From NCBI RefSeq assembly GCF_003131205.1, contig NZ_QFFY01000009.1, positions 124,001 through 188,000 of the forward strand: a DNA stretch of 64,000 nucleotides. Direction: 5' to 3'. Shown in pieces: positions 55,601 to 64,000 of the stretch. Both the position numbers and the translations under genes were made by a program. This DNA comes from Occallatibacter savannae (GTDB lineage: Bacteria > Acidobacteriota > Terriglobia > Terriglobales > Acidobacteriaceae). Each line of letters starts with the position of its first letter. The first letter of the stretch is position 1. Below the pieces are notes generated by a model, which was given only the letters and a program-made list of their open reading frames with translations, searched no databases and was not told the DNA's origin.

Positions 55601-56708
55601 TACTCAGTACGGAAGCGCGCCGGTTCCGGTGAGCGCGACAACAACCTCAGGCCTGCCGATCACGTTCAGCACCTCCTCGCCGCAGCAATGCAGCGTCAGC
55701 GGGAACAGCATCACGATTGTCGGTGCTGGAACGTGCGTTGTCACCGCCTCCCAGGCAGGGAATAGCACGTATAGCCCGGCCTCCCTCACGCAGAAGTTCA
55801 ACATCGCTCCTGCACCTCTCACAGTGGCAGCGGGCAACATCACGGTTCCGAACGGGCAGCCGATTCCATCGCTCGCGAACGACTACACGATTACGGGATT
55901 CGTGAACGGGGAGACCTCGGCGGTCTTGAACAACACCAGGCCGGCGATCTCCACCACTGCAACTTCGTCCAGCGCTCCCGGTACGTATCCCATCACGGTC
56001 TCCACCGGCACGCTGGCCGCGACGAATTACTCCTTCGTCTACGTCAACGCTACGCTCACCCTTGCAGCCCTGGTGCCCACTTCCGGAACCACCTGCAACG
56101 GAACGTACAGCGGCACGTTCAAGGGCAACCTCACCGTCAGCAAGGGACAGACGTGCACGTTCTATGGCGGAGGCACGACCGGCAGCATCACCGGTACAGG
56201 CGGCAACATCAACCTGATCGGCGCCACTGTTGGAAGTAGTCTTGTAATTCAAAGCGGCGGCGCATTCGCCTTCACGCAATCGACCATCAAGGGGAATCTC
56301 ACGGTTCAGAGTATCCCGAAGAGCTCCACGGTGAACCAGGTCTGCGGCAGCACCATCACCGGCAGCGTGGTGTACCAGAGCAACAGCGCTCCACTCATCA
56401 TCGGCTCGGGCACCACGTCGTGCGCGATGAACAGCATCGGCGGCAGCCTGAGTGTCTCCAGTAACCCAGCGCCGGTCACGATGAATGGAGATAAGGTCTC
56501 CGGCAGCATTCAGGTGCAGAGCAACGGCGGTGCGACAACCATCAATGGAAACAGCGTGGGAGTCAGCATCCAGGACCAGAGCAATACGGGAGCGACGCAG
56601 ATCTTCAACAACACGATCGTGAACGCCCTGCAATGCCAGTCCAACAGCGTGATCACCGGCGGCAACAACAAGGCGGCGGTCAAGCAAGGGCAGTGTGCGA
56701 AGTTCTAA
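46624..56708 (+). CDS. Giant modular secreted protein with octapeptide array; one frameshift near 47041
   Basis: About 3361 residues if one T is restored at 47041-47045. The frame from 46624 (signal helix 'NALSLFPVVLLLAAAWGGVV', Kelch blades) ends out of register at '...NVVCLAG', and the frame from 46935 continues 'LFGGLAPDAQGS'. Modules in order: Kelch blades (46800-47740), an anchor-D sheet, NHL blades (48080-48840), InlB-like repeats with 'FTGWGGACLGQTG' (49160-49700), second NHL blades (50040-50850), PASTA (about 51185-51378), a metzincin site HELGHTIGLGHGG (about 53073), about 50 octapeptides (53632-54898), FnIII, Ig/MBG sheets and a C-terminal repeat domain. It is probably a cell-surface or released metalloprotease/adhesin. 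AGGAGAG precedes ATG 46624. Confidence 0.8.
53632..54898 (+). repeat. 24-bp tandem array encoding [TN]-[VI]-T-L-G-[AG]-G-G
   Basis: About 50 imperfect copies of an eight-residue unit, nearly unbroken, with positions 1 and 6 alternating (T/N, A/G) and a few spacer units such as TIVMNAAG and SYLVPAGG. Synonymous codons differ between units, so the protein repeat, not only the DNA, seems to be conserved. It would suit a beta-solenoid. Confidence 0.85.
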
Positions 56709-56719
56709 GAAGTGGGGGT

Positions 56720-56744
56720 CCGGGCAGCCGAGTATGCTGCCCGG
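56720..56744 (+). terminator. Hairpin after the giant protein gene
   Basis: A perfect 9-bp stem CCGGGCAGC / GCTGCCCGG with a seven-base loop, 12 bases after the stop, without a T-tract. It may serve both convergent genes or act in a Rho-dependent way. Confidence 0.45.
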
Positions 56745-56873
56745 GCACCGTCGCACGAGATGCGCGCAGTGCAGCCGGAAGAATCCGCCAAGGCGGTCAG
56801 GCGATCAACAACGCTCAGCCTGACGAGGTGCCAGCCCTTACGTCCACTCCGTAGTTGATATGTGGGAGATGAT

Positions 56874-59800
56874 CTAGTTGCCGAGCCGGTGACGGATATC
56901 GATGACGAGCGGGTCATCGGAGGATTGCCCGCGAATCGCGAGATAGTTGCGATAGAAGTCCGCGAACCCCGCGCTCTTCATTCCTTCACGCGCGCGGCCC
57001 TCGTAGTAGTAGAGCGGCGGGAAATAGGCGTAGGTCGGAACGTTATCGTCGAACAGTTCGATGGCCTCGCCGCGCCGCTTCATGCACTGATCGAATTGCG
57101 CGTCGGCTTCGGTAAAGGCGCTGGCTTCGAGGTACGCCCGTCCGAGTTCAAATCTGCCGATCCAGGTGTCAAGCAGGCTGTTCGCCGCGGTGATCTGCCG
57201 GATGGCTTCGTTGGCGTCTTTCTTCTTCAGCGCGATCAGCCCTGCAACGATCTTCCCGTACGCCTGCGCCTCGTTCGGCAATGCCGAACTGAGAGAAGCA
57301 GCAAGCTTCTGCGCCTTCGGGATCGCTCCTGCATCCGCATACGTGCTCGCGGCCAGGAACTGAATCTGCGCGAGCTGGCTTTGCGCCAGGGCCTTGTCGG
57401 CGTCGGCGATGGCAGCCGCGTGCTTGCCCTGCAACTCCTCGATATGCGCGAGCGCCACGTACTTACGCGCAGCACCGTCGTTGTTCTTCGCTGCGAGATC
57501 GGTTGCGGCGCCTTCTTTCAGGATCTTCTCCGCATCGGCGTGCCTGTCCTGATACGCAGCCAGATCGGCCAGGCCGTCCTGCGCCATCGATGTCATGACC
57601 GGGCCGAAGCTCGCGAGCTTTTGATATGAATCGCGCGCATTGTCGACCTGTCCCTGTCCGATCTGAGCCTCGCCGAGCGTCAGGTATCCCTGCCATGCTT
57701 TTGGATTGATGGAGAGCGCCATGCGCGCTTCCTTTTCCCCGCCGGCAAAGTCTCCTGCAAACGCGCTGATGAACGCCAGGTTCAGCCGCGGGCCCACGCC
57801 CTTCGGCACGATCTCAACCGCGCGCTTGGCGGCTTCAAGAGCCTTCGGCGCATTGCGCAGTTGCGTGTAGCAGATGGAGAGGTTGTTCTGCCCCACGCGA
57901 TCGGCCGGATACTTTGTGACCAGCCGCGTGTACTCCTGCACGCAGTTCTGCCAGTCTCCGGCGACGCGATAGTAGAGGCCCCGATCGCGATACTGCTCGC
58001 GCTCCGTCATGTCCTCGACATACTGCATGGCCTGCTGCATGTACTTGAGCGCCTCTTCGTGGCGGCCGAGGTTCTCGGCCATGGCCGCCATGCCGGTGTA
58101 GGCCCACGTGAGCTTCGGATCCAGATCCGCAGCCTTCTTGAATGAGTTGAACGCGTCCTGGAACTTGCCCGCAAACTGCTCTTCCGATGCGATGGACGCC
58201 TGATGCACAGCTTCGAGCGAGGCGGCTTTGAACCCGCCGCTGACCTCGGCGAACTGCACGGACTTCGGCGTAGAGTCACCCAGCGCTTTGCGGATAGGCG
58301 CTGCGAGTTGCGGAAGGCTCGTCAGGATCGCCTGCTTGTTTGCGACCTTGACCTCGGATCGCGCGATCTCTTTGCCGCTCACTGCGTCGAGAGCGACAGC
58401 AGAAATGTCGTACTCGTCGCCGCGCAGATTCACTTCACCGGTGATGATGGTGTTGACGTTCTGATTGACCGCCACGAGGCGAGCCGACTGTTCGTCGAGC
58501 TTTTCGGTGGGATGTGGAAGCTTCTCCGCCAACTTGCGCGCATCTCCGCGGCTGTAGAGGTTCACAAAACTCGCGCCTTCCAGGGCCACGCCGAGCATCG
58601 GCTCCAGCGAGTTGTCGAGAACCGGGTCTCCGGTGTGATTGGTGAAGTCGCCGATCAGCACTGAAACCGGCCCGTGATCGACCGGCGCTGTCGCCTTGTG
58701 GCGGCTGAAAAAGAACCAGGAAGCTCCGGCGGCTGACGCTGCAATCACCGCGCCTGCAACAGCCGATCGCTGCCATGGCATTTCCTTCAGCCGGTTCATC
58801 TTGAGACGAACCGCGGACGCCTTTACCTTGCCGGTGGCCTTCCACGAGCGGAGATCGGCCTCAAGCTCTTCCAGTCGCTGATAACGATGCGCCGGATCTT
58901 TTTCAAGGCACTTGGCGATGATGTTGCTCAGCGTGCCGGGGATGTTCTTGTCGACCTCAGACAGCGGGACGGCGCGCTGCTGCGTCCGCTTGAGCAGGCT
59001 GGCCACCATGCTCTCGGCGCGAAACGGCATCGATCCGGTAAGCATCTCGTACCCGATCAGTCCAAGCGCAAAGATATCCGACCGCTGATCGAGATCCTTA
59101 CCCAGCGCCTGCTCGGGCGACATGTAGTCGAGGGTTCCCACAAGCGCGCCGGTCTGCGTCATGCCGTCGCTGCTGTCGATCATGCGCGCGAGGCCGAAGT
59201 CCATGACAACAACACGGCCCGTAGCGTCCTCGCGCATGACGTTCTGGGGCTTTAGATCGCGATGCAGGATGCCGACTCCGTGTGCGGCCTCAAGCGCGAG
59301 ACAGATCTGATGGAAGATATCGACTGCTTCACTAGCCGGGAGCTTTCCGCGCTCCTCAAGAATGCTGCGCAGATCGTGTCCCTCCACCAGTTCCATGGTC
59401 ACGAAGCGCATTCCGGCGTCTTCTGACAAGTCGTAAAGGCGCACCACATTCCTGTGCGTCACCTTGTGCGACAGGCGCAATTCCTGTTTGAACCGGTCCA
59501 CGATCGCCGCGTTGCGAGCGAGTTCGGGCTTGATGACCTTGAGCGCGACAAGCCGATCGAGTTCCAGATCCTTCGCCTTGTACACGGAGCCCATACCGCC
59601 GCTTCCGAGAACGCCGAGAATCTCATACCGGTTCGCCAGCACGTTCCCAGGCTGCAGTTCAGGCTCGTTGTCGACCCATGCCCGCGTTGCCTGCGTTCGC
59701 GCCGCCCTTGTTCCGCCTGAGGCTCCCGGCGAGTCCGAGCGGGACGGAGGCACCATGGTCTCGTCGAACCGTGCCGGCGGGATCATGGTCTGATCGGAAG

Positions 59801-59990
59801 GGGTGTCCGGAACCAGTGTGTCTCTGAAGCCAGAGCCGTCCGCAGAGTTGCTGAAGGCTACCGGCGAGCCTTGCGGCGCGGGCTTGTCACTTCCGGGACG
59901 TTTCGGGGTCTCTGCCATACCGGTACGGGGATCGTAGGCGAACGGACAAACTTCGAGCGGGAGGTCGCCCCGGGCTAGTTCTTTCAGCAT
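56874..59990 (-). CDS. Serine/threonine protein kinase with TPR sensor domain
   Basis: About 1038 residues from ATG 59990 (frame open to 60185; the start is uncertain). A Pro/Ser-rich N-terminus precedes a Pkn2/Hanks-type kinase domain with 'LGSGGMGSVYKAKD', 'ALKVIK', 'HRDLKPQN', 'DFGLARMID' and 'YMSPEQALG'. A transmembrane helix follows ('AVAGAVIAASAAGASWFFF'). The outer region has a 'VLIGDFTNHTGDPVLDNSLE' domain and about eight TPR units ('AFNSFKKAADLDPKLTWAYT'). All catalytic residues are intact. This is the common acidobacterial signalling kinase layout. It lies head-on to the giant protein gene; regulation of that protein is only a guess. Confidence 0.9.
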   Translation of the reverse strand: MLKELARGDLPLEVCPFAYDPRTGMAETPKRPGSDKPAPQGSPVAFSNSADGSGFRDTLVPDTPSDQTMIPPARFDETMVPPSRSDSPGASGGTRAARTQATRAWVDNEPELQPGNVLANRYEILGVLGSGGMGSVYKAKDLELDRLVALKVIKPELARNAAIVDRFKQELRLSHKVTHRNVVRLYDLSEDAGMRFVTMELVEGHDLRSILEERGKLPASEAVDIFHQICLALEAAHGVGILHRDLKPQNVMREDATGRVVVMDFGLARMIDSSDGMTQTGALVGTLDYMSPEQALGKDLDQRSDIFALGLIGYEMLTGSMPFRAESMVASLLKRTQQRAVPLSEVDKNIPGTLSNIIAKCLEKDPAHRYQRLEELEADLRSWKATGKVKASAVRLKMNRLKEMPWQRSAVAGAVIAASAAGASWFFFSRHKATAPVDHGPVSVLIGDFTNHTGDPVLDNSLEPMLGVALEGASFVNLYSRGDARKLAEKLPHPTEKLDEQSARLVAVNQNVNTIITGEVNLRGDEYDISAVALDAVSGKEIARSEVKVANKQAILTSLPQLAAPIRKALGDSTPKSVQFAEVSGGFKAASLEAVHQASIASEEQFAGKFQDAFNSFKKAADLDPKLTWAYTGMAAMAENLGRHEEALKYMQQAMQYVEDMTEREQYRDRGLYYRVAGDWQNCVQEYTRLVTKYPADRVGQNNLSICYTQLRNAPKALEAAKRAVEIVPKGVGPRLNLAFISAFAGDFAGGEKEARMALSINPKAWQGYLTLGEAQIGQGQVDNARDSYQKLASFGPVMTSMAQDGLADLAAYQDRHADAEKILKEGAATDLAAKNNDGAARKYVALAHIEELQGKHAAAIADADKALAQSQLAQIQFLAASTYADAGAIPKAQKLAASLSSALPNEAQAYGKIVAGLIALKKKDANEAIRQITAANSLLDTWIGRFELGRAYLEASAFTEADAQFDQCMKRRGEAIELFDDNVPTYAYFPPLYYYEGRAREGMKSAGFADFYRNYLAIRGQSSDDPLVIDIRHRLGN

Positions 59991-60310
59991 ATTACGTTTT
60001 CGAGCACCGGGTGACGCAAATCGGGCTACGTTCATTGGAATGAGGTACATTCTCTTGCAAGTACGCCGCAGCATCGCGCCTCCCGGTTGGCGCCGCGGGC
60101 GCTGATGTCCACGCCGAATCACGCCCAGTTGGGACAATCCTCCTCCCGATTTCCGGCTCGCGCAGACACCGTCAAAACCCGGCAATTTGGCGCTAAAATG
60201 CGTTGCACCGGCGAGATGTGCCTTTCAGTTCATCGAAAGCTGCGTCGCACTTGTTCAGGAAACCAAACAGCCAGTGGAAGCAACCAAGGCTTCCCACATA
60301 GAACCAAAGA

Positions 60311-61855
60311 GTGGTGAAAACTCGTAGAAAAAAGACGATAGTGATTGGAGCCGGCCCCGGTGGCCTCGCCACCGCGATGCTGCTGGCTCATCGCGGAGTT
60401 GACGTAGAGGTTTTCGAAAAGCAGCCGGTTGTCGGGGGACGCAACGCAGAAGTCCGCCTCGGCGATTACCGCTTCGACCTCGGCCCGACCTTCCTGATGA
60501 TGAAGTTTCTCCTCGACGAGCTGTTTGAGGAGGCGGGCCGCAAGCTCAGCGACTACATCCAGTGCCAGGCGCTCGACCCCATGTACAAGCTGCAGTTCGC
60601 CGAACGGACGATGCATGTGTACTCGGACCCCGCGAAGATGCGCAACGAGATCGAACGCGTCTTCCCCGGCGAAGGCTCGTCGCTGGAACGGTTTCTGTCC
60701 CGTGAGAGCGTGAGGTTTCGCAAGCTCTACCCCTGTCTGCAGAAGCCGTACGGAAGCCCGCTAAGCCTCTTCAGCCCAACGCTCCTGGCCGCCCTGCCGC
60801 ATATCGCCCCGGGCCGCTCGCTGCACAAGGTGCTTTCGTCGTACTTCCGCGCCGAAGAGCTTCGGCTCGCCTTCACGTTCCAGTCCAAGTACCTCGGCAT
60901 GTCTCCCTGGGATTGCCCCGGCCTCTTCACCATGATTCCCTACACGGAGCACGCGCACGGGGTTTATCACGTGCAGGGCGGCCTCTGTCAGATCAGTCAC
61001 GCGATGGCCGAAGCGGCACGCGAGAGCGGCGCCGTCATCCACACTTCCCAACCCGTACGCCGCGTGCTGACAAATGGCCGCAAGGCTATTGGGATAGAAC
61101 TCGAGAGCGGCGACAAGATCGAGTGCGATGACGTGGTGATCAACGCCGATTTCGGCCACGCGGTGTCCACGCTCTTTGCGCCGGATCAGCTCAGGCGCTA
61201 CACGCCTGACGTTGTCAAGCGCAAGAGCTGGTCGTGCTCCACGTTCATGATGTATCTGGGAGTCGATCGCGAGTACCCCGCCTCCGAACACCACACCATC
61301 GTGTTCGCGAAGGACTACAAGGGGAACCTCGAGGATATTTCGCACCGCAGGAAGACGTCAGAAGACATCTCGATCTACGTGCGCAACTCGGCAGTGAACG
61401 ATCCCACCACCGCGCCGAAGGGCCACTCTGCGCTTTACATCCTGGTGCCCGCGCCCAACAACTTCGGCAATGTCAACTGGGCTGAAGAGGCGCCGCGCTA
61501 TCGCGAGCGGGTTCTGCGCACGCTGGCTGAGCGCTCGTGCTACACCGACATTGAAGCGCACATCAAGGAAGAGATGATCGTGACGCCTGATGACTGGGAA
61601 AAGAAATTCTCCGTCTACCGTGGAGCCACGTTTAACATGGGCCACAACTGGAGCCAGATGCTCTTCATGCGGCCGCACAATAAGTTCGAAGAGTTCGACC
61701 ACTGCTATCTTGTTGGCGGCGGAACGCATCCGGGAAGCGGGCTGCCGACGATCTTTGAATCGGCGCGCATTTCGTCAAACTTGATCTGCTCGCAGTACAT
61801 GATCCCCTATCGCGAGCCCAAGCCGTTCGACGAGCTGAGCCTGGAACCGGCATGA
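60311..61855 (+). CDS. Phytoene desaturase-family protein (CrtN/CrtI-like)
   Basis: 514 residues. The FAD-binding dinucleotide fold is 'VIGAGPGGLATAMLLAHRG' with 'EVFEKQPVVGGRNAEV'. The family end motif is 'YLVGGGTHPGSGLPTIFESA'. Members desaturate phytoene or diapophytoene, or isomerise or oxidise carotenes. The position beside an ALDH and a second desaturase suggests C30 (staphyloxanthin-type) or a similar xanthophyll pathway, but the substrate cannot be read from the sequence. It starts with GTG 60311 (GTG 60314 is equally possible). It overlaps the next gene by four bases (ATGA), so it is operonic. Confidence 0.88.
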   Translation: MVKTRRKKTIVIGAGPGGLATAMLLAHRGVDVEVFEKQPVVGGRNAEVRLGDYRFDLGPTFLMMKFLLDELFEEAGRKLSDYIQCQALDPMYKLQFAERTMHVYSDPAKMRNEIERVFPGEGSSLERFLSRESVRFRKLYPCLQKPYGSPLSLFSPTLLAALPHIAPGRSLHKVLSSYFRAEELRLAFTFQSKYLGMSPWDCPGLFTMIPYTEHAHGVYHVQGGLCQISHAMAEAARESGAVIHTSQPVRRVLTNGRKAIGIELESGDKIECDDVVINADFGHAVSTLFAPDQLRRYTPDVVKRKSWSCSTFMMYLGVDREYPASEHHTIVFAKDYKGNLEDISHRRKTSEDISIYVRNSAVNDPTTAPKGHSALYILVPAPNNFGNVNWAEEAPRYRERVLRTLAERSCYTDIEAHIKEEMIVTPDDWEKKFSVYRGATFNMGHNWSQMLFMRPHNKFEEFDHCYLVGGGTHPGSGLPTIFESARISSNLICSQYMIPYREPKPFDELSLEPA

Positions 61856-63708
61856 GCGCTCAGTCCGCTGATGAGCGAATCACACGCGCGCGTTCAGCGC
61901 AGATCGCATGGGCCAGAACCGGGATGAGAGATCGAGTGCGCGAGCTGGCGCGGCTGCGCAAGCAGATTGCGCTCGATCGCGAGTCGATCGTGGAGGCCAT
62001 CGTCGCCGATACCGGCAAGCCTCCTCTCGACGCGCTCGGCGGAGACGTGCTGGTGACGCTCGAGATGATGCGCTTCTACGAGCGCCGTGCCGAGCGGCTG
62101 CTTAGACCGCGCCGCGTTGGACGAAGCCGACTGTTCTTTCCGCGCTGCCGGTTCACCGAGCACTTTGAGCCGCATGGCGTCGCATTGGTCTTCGGCCCGG
62201 CGAACTATCCGCTGCAGCTTTCTATCGTGCCTGCGATCACGGCGCTTTATGCCGGCAACGCTGTCGTGCTGAAGGTCTCCGAAAAGACTCCGGCGGTGGC
62301 GCGAATCATCGAGGACATCGCGAACCGAGCGGCCCTACCGCCGGATCTGCTGCAGGTGACAACTGCCGGGCCTGAAGAAGCAGTTGAACTCATCGACGCC
62401 AGACCGGACTTTATCTTCTTTACGGGCAGCAGTTCGAACGGAAAAGCCGTTGCTGCTCGCGCCGCTACTCTCGGAACTCCGGCACTGCTCGAGCTTGGCG
62501 GCAGTGATCCGGCGATCGTCTTTGCTGATTGCGACACCGACCGCGCGGTGGAAGGCATTGTGTATGGCGCATTCAGCAATGGGGGTCAGGTATGCGTTGG
62601 GGTCAAGCGCCTCTTTGTTGAGCGGCCGCTCTACCAGGGGTTCCTCAATGCTCTCGTTCGCCGGGCGGCGCAGTTGCGCGTTGGCGCGGGAGACGATTGC
62701 GATCTCGGCAAACTGCCTTCCGAATCCGGTCGAGCCGTTCTGACCGCGCAGGTGCAGGATGCGCTGACGAAGGGCGCGCGGCTCGAGACCTCGGGAGATG
62801 CCATTGATGGGCCAATTATCCTCAGCGAGGTCTCGCCCGATGCGCGGCTGGCACGCGAAGAGTGCTTCGGACCCGTACTTTGCGTTCAGGCGTTCACCTC
62901 GGAGAGGGAAGCGATTGATCTGGCGAATGCCAGCCCCTATGCCCTTGGCGCGAGCGTGTGGACGCGCGATCTGACCAAGGGCCGGCGAGTGTCCCAAGCT
63001 TTGGCCTCGGGAAGCTGCGCCATCAATGACGTGATTCGCAACATCGCGAATCCGCATGCCGCCTTTGGCGGGAACGGGGCCAGCGGCTATGGGCGCTACC
63101 ACGGGGCGGAAGGCCTTTATGCGTTCAGCCGCGTCAAAACCGTGATGGAGAACCGCTCATCGAAGCAGAGCGAAATCAACTGGTTTCCGCTCGGTCGCAA
63201 AAAGTACGAAGGCTTGAATACATTGATTGAATGGCTGCATCGTCCGCGCGGAGCGGTGGCTGCGCTGCGCCGTATCCTGCGCCTCGCAGCTTTTGCCGCC
63301 GCACTCGGCTCGTCTGCAGTGCAGGCGCAGGCCGCGCATCTTCTCCTTCAGGTAAAGCTGCCCGCGGGAGCGCATGGCCGGGTCGCGTACCTGCTGTTCA
63401 GCTCTGCCAACGGCTTCCCGCAGGACAAGTCGAAGGCGGTGAAGCACGGTTTTTCCGATCCGGTGGGTCAGGGCTCCGTACAAACAATCGATCTGGGCGA
63501 CATGCCTCCGGGCCGTTACGCGGCGAGCGTGTATCTCGATGAGAACGAAAACGGCAAGCTCGATTCTGGATTTCTCGGCATTCCCAAGGAGCCGGTTGGC
63601 GCTTCGAACAACCCTCATCACCGAATGGGGCCTCCGCACTTTGAAGATTGCGTCTTCACCATGAACTCTTCCAATCTCTCGCTTTCAATCCAACTGGTGC
63701 GGCCCTGA
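61852..63708 (+). CDS. Aldehyde dehydrogenase fused to DUF2141 domain
   Basis: 618 residues. The N-terminal part (about 1-465) is an NAD(P)-aldehyde dehydrogenase with 'VFGPANYPLQLSIVPAITAL', 'FFTGSSSNGKAVAARA', Glu in 'LLELGGSDPAIV' and catalytic Cys in 'SNGGQVCVGVKRL'. A hydrophobic segment that looks like an internal signal peptide ('LRLAAFAAALGSSAVQAQA', about 480-498) joins it to a DUF2141 domain (about 500-618, 'YAASVYLDENENGKLD'). The enzyme may oxidise a carotenoid aldehyde, as CrtNc/AldH does in staphyloxanthin synthesis. The helix would put ALDH in the cytosol and DUF2141 outside. It overlaps both neighbours (ATGA and TGATG). Confidence 0.88.
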   Translation: MSAQSADERITRARSAQIAWARTGMRDRVRELARLRKQIALDRESIVEAIVADTGKPPLDALGGDVLVTLEMMRFYERRAERLLRPRRVGRSRLFFPRCRFTEHFEPHGVALVFGPANYPLQLSIVPAITALYAGNAVVLKVSEKTPAVARIIEDIANRAALPPDLLQVTTAGPEEAVELIDARPDFIFFTGSSSNGKAVAARAATLGTPALLELGGSDPAIVFADCDTDRAVEGIVYGAFSNGGQVCVGVKRLFVERPLYQGFLNALVRRAAQLRVGAGDDCDLGKLPSESGRAVLTAQVQDALTKGARLETSGDAIDGPIILSEVSPDARLAREECFGPVLCVQAFTSEREAIDLANASPYALGASVWTRDLTKGRRVSQALASGSCAINDVIRNIANPHAAFGGNGASGYGRYHGAEGLYAFSRVKTVMENRSSKQSEINWFPLGRKKYEGLNTLIEWLHRPRGAVAALRRILRLAAFAAALGSSAVQAQAAHLLLQVKLPAGAHGRVAYLLFSSANGFPQDKSKAVKHGFSDPVGQGSVQTIDLGDMPPGRYAASVYLDENENGKLDSGFLGIPKEPVGASNNPHHRMGPPHFEDCVFTMNSSNLSLSIQLVRP

Positions 63709-64000
63709 TGAAAGACTCTCGTTCCGCGGTAATCATCGGTGCAGGCCTGGGCGGCATGTCCGCCGCCATCATGCTTGCGAAAGCCGGATTCAAAGTCAGC
63801 GTGCTTGAAAAGAACGAGCGCCTTGGCGGCAAGCTGAACCTGCTTGAAACGCAAGGCTTCCGATTCGATCTGGGGCCATCGATCTTCACACTGCCGCAGG
63901 CCTTTCGACCGCTGTTTGAAGGCGAAGGCCGGACACTCGAGGACTACGTGCAACTGCGTAGAGTCGATCCGCAATGGCGGAACTTCTTCGAGGACGGAAC
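63708..64000 (+). CDS. Second phytoene desaturase-family protein, 3' partial
   Basis: It starts at ATG 63708, sharing one base with the upstream stop (TGATG), and runs off the window. The 97 visible residues have the FAD fold 'VIIGAGLGGMSAAIMLAKAG', 'VSVLEKNERLGGKLN' and 'FRFDLGPSIFTLPQ', as in CrtI/CrtN/CrtP. Two related desaturase/oxidase genes flanking an ALDH match the crtN-aldH-crtP logic of C30 carotenoid acids. Confidence 0.85.
   Translation, partial: MKDSRSAVIIGAGLGGMSAAIMLAKAGFKVSVLEKNERLGGKLNLLETQGFRFDLGPSIFTLPQAFRPLFEGEGRTLEDYVQLRRVDPQWRNFFEDG

Overview
The window reads as chromosomal DNA of a soil-type acidobacterium, most likely Terriglobia/Acidobacteriaceae. This is inferred from gene content, not from a marker gene. 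The signs are an Oar-like TonB-dependent receptor with an N-terminal carboxypeptidase-regulatory domain, CRTAC1/UnbV (ASPIC) and TPR proteins, choice-of-anchor-D, NHL and Kelch surface proteins, a serine/threonine kinase fused to TPRs, YVTN-phosphoesterase proteins, several glycoside hydrolases, and high GC. No tRNA, rRNA, CRISPR array, phage or transposase was seen.

Layout. 1-3.7 kb: the end of a choice-of-anchor-D/FnIII surface protein with a strong terminator, an MFS transporter and an AI-2E-family permease. 4-10.7 kb: the conserved phoH-ybeY-corC-era block, interrupted by a helical-repeat protein and a Tat-exported TIM-barrel protein. 10.7-14.6 kb: on the minus strand a GAF-GGDEF cyclase, MoaA, a small membrane protein and a zinc-ribbon protein, then two small plus-strand genes. 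14.6-15.0 kb: no gene, but a 188-nt rod-shaped RNA fold of 6S RNA type. 15.0-23.2 kb: one respiratory operon (CtaC with a cytochrome c tail, CtaD, CtaE, an unknown membrane protein, a dihaem cytochrome c, Rieske, cytochrome b with a cytochrome c tail, CtaG), which looks like a complete quinol-to-oxygen chain.

23.4-37.3 kb: a carbohydrate region. It holds a glycoamylase-domain (GH144-like) enzyme, a frameshifted six-hairpin glycosidase-like gene, a TonB-dependent receptor behind two LacI-type operators, a TPR protein, a CRTAC1/UnbV protein and a GH3 beta-glucosidase. Beta-1,2-glucan or another beta-glucan is a plausible substrate. 37.3-46.1 kb: a YVTN-phosphoesterase, a PAS histidine kinase with a LuxR-type regulator, a GH28 enzyme and an FHA-GAF-PP2C phosphatase. 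46.6-56.7 kb: a giant modular secreted protein (about 3360 residues if one frameshift is repaired) with Kelch, NHL, InlB-like and PASTA modules, a metzincin zinc motif and about 50 copies of an octapeptide. 56.9-60 kb: a serine/threonine kinase-TPR protein. 60.3-64 kb: the start of a carotenoid operon with a desaturase, an aldehyde dehydrogenase fused through a signal-like helix to a DUF2141 domain, and a second desaturase cut by the window end.

The most unusual items are the rod RNA at 14780-14967, the octapeptide array, the ALDH-DUF2141 fusion, a palindromic intergenic repeat found in frame inside ybeY, two single-base frameshifts, and the two LacI-type operators spaced exactly 21 bp apart.
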